DNA of 6,162 nt from Actinomycetota bacterium (GTDB taxonomy: Bacteria; Desulfobacterota; Deferrimicrobia; Deferrimicrobiales; Deferrimicrobiaceae), in contig JAENIX010000059.1 of assembly GCA_016844415.1 (NCBI GenBank), positions 1 through 6,162 of the forward strand, in the 5' to 3' direction. A model generated the notes under the pieces. It was not told the DNA's origin. It ran no database searches and worked only from the letters and a program-made list of their open reading frames with translations. Positions 5,901-6,162 of the stretch are shown here, one piece after another. How positions within the stretch are numbered: the stretch's first letter is position 1; every line of letters begins with the position of its first letter. A program made the translations under genes and the position numbers.

Positions 5901-5928
5901 TTGACAAACGTCTGTTCCTAAATGAAAT
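5901..5928 (+). promoter_or_regulatory. Weak candidate promoter before the LysM gene
   Basis: A perfect TTGACA (5901-5906) is followed after 16 bases by TGAAAT (5923-5928), a 4-of-6 match to the -10 consensus. The -10 would overlap the ATG at 5922, so this promoter is only compatible with translation from the in-frame ATG at 5940 or with another start further in. Treat as tentative. Confidence 0.3.
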
Positions 5929-6162
5929 TGTTGAGGATAATGCGACGCTTACTCTTCACATGCACGTTCCTGCTGATGGCCATTCCCTTGGCCGCAGGCG
6001 CGGACGAGATCTACAAGGTCCGGAAAGGCGATAACCTTTACCGGATAGCGAAGAAGTTCCGGGTCTCTTCCGATGAAATCGTTGAGGCAAACGGCCTCGA
6101 ATCCGACCTGCTGAAGCCGGGCGACAGGCTTTCCATTCCTACAGGCGAAACGGAGCCGGCGG
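5922..6162 (+). CDS. Exported LysM-domain protein, 5' part (runs off the window)
   Basis: The frame is open from ATG 5922 to the window end (80 codons) with no stop. It starts with a signal peptide: basic residues (MRRLL), a hydrophobic stretch FTCTFLLMAIPLAAG and a likely AxA-type cleavage before ADEIY. One LysM domain follows, with YKVRKGDNLYRIAKKF, then SSDEIVEANGL, then LKPGDRLSIP. LysM binds peptidoglycan or other N-acetylglucosamine polymers, so the product acts in the periplasm or at the cell surface. Whether a peptidase, transglycosylase or further LysM domains follow is outside the window. The start is uncertain. ATG 5922 lies right after an in-frame TAA and has no Shine-Dalgarno. 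ATG 5940 has GAGG three bases upstream and gives a cleaner signal peptide. The domain call is secure. Confidence 0.88.
   Translation, partial: MKLLRIMRRLLFTCTFLLMAIPLAAGADEIYKVRKGDNLYRIAKKFRVSSDEIVEANGLESDLLKPGDRLSIPTGETEPA

Noticed and set aside
5823..5921. Possible ssrA (tmRNA) or tRNA gene after smpB.
   Set aside because: The gap is only 99 bases, with no acceptor-stem pairing, no T-loop consensus and no tag-peptide frame. Only small hairpins are seen.
5876..6034. 52-codon frame from TTG 5876 with a GGGAAGGGGG Shine-Dalgarno-like run just upstream.
   Set aside because: It overlaps the signal peptide and LysM coding sequence in another frame and matches no family I know. The LysM frame is the convincing one.

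Overview
This is a GC-rich, gene-dense bacterial chromosomal window in which every convincing gene lies on the + strand. It looks like core housekeeping DNA, not an accessory island. The gene order is a tsaD tail, rsmA, a deoxynucleoside-kinase-family gene, panB-panC-panD, an amidohydrolase, smpB and a LysM-domain gene. This suggests a deltaproteobacterial-type organism (Desulfobacterota/Desulfuromonadota or a related high-GC anaerobic lineage). That placement rests on remembered gene order and protein flavour; no search was run.

Region by region: 1-246 holds the C-terminus of tRNA threonylcarbamoyladenosine synthase subunit TsaD. It is followed after 12 bases by rsmA (16S rRNA dimethyladenosine methyltransferase, 259-1098). 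A 39-base gap carries a good sigma70-like promoter that ends almost on the start codon of a dNK-family kinase (1138-1788). Next come 117 bases of structured leader and the pantothenate cluster panB (TTG start at 1906 preferred), panC and panD, with stop/start overlaps between successive genes. A roughly 60-base repeat-rich, inverted-repeat-bounded segment separates panD from an ADD/SAH-deaminase-type amidohydrolase (4027-5331). That gene could be the aminofutalosine deaminase of the alternative menaquinone pathway. smpB follows 2 bases later (5334-5822). After a 99-base gap with small stem-loops and a promoter-like site, a secreted LysM protein begins and runs off the window.

How the genes work together: PanB and PanC plus beta-alanine from PanD make pantothenate, the precursor of coenzyme A, so the cluster encodes the whole de novo route from 2-oxoisovalerate and aspartate. 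PanB uses methylene-tetrahydrofolate, which also feeds thymidylate synthesis. This is a possible but unproven link to the adjacent nucleoside kinase. TsaD, RsmA and SmpB serve translation (tRNA modification, ribosome maturation, ribosome rescue).

I see no mobile element gene, CRISPR array, tRNA, rRNA, tmRNA or defence system, and no clear new system. The points worth a second look are regulatory. One terminator-like hairpin sits over the panB ribosome-binding site. A second sits inside the 5' end of the amidohydrolase reading frame. The kinase gene may be leaderless, and there is a short repeat element between panD and the amidohydrolase.
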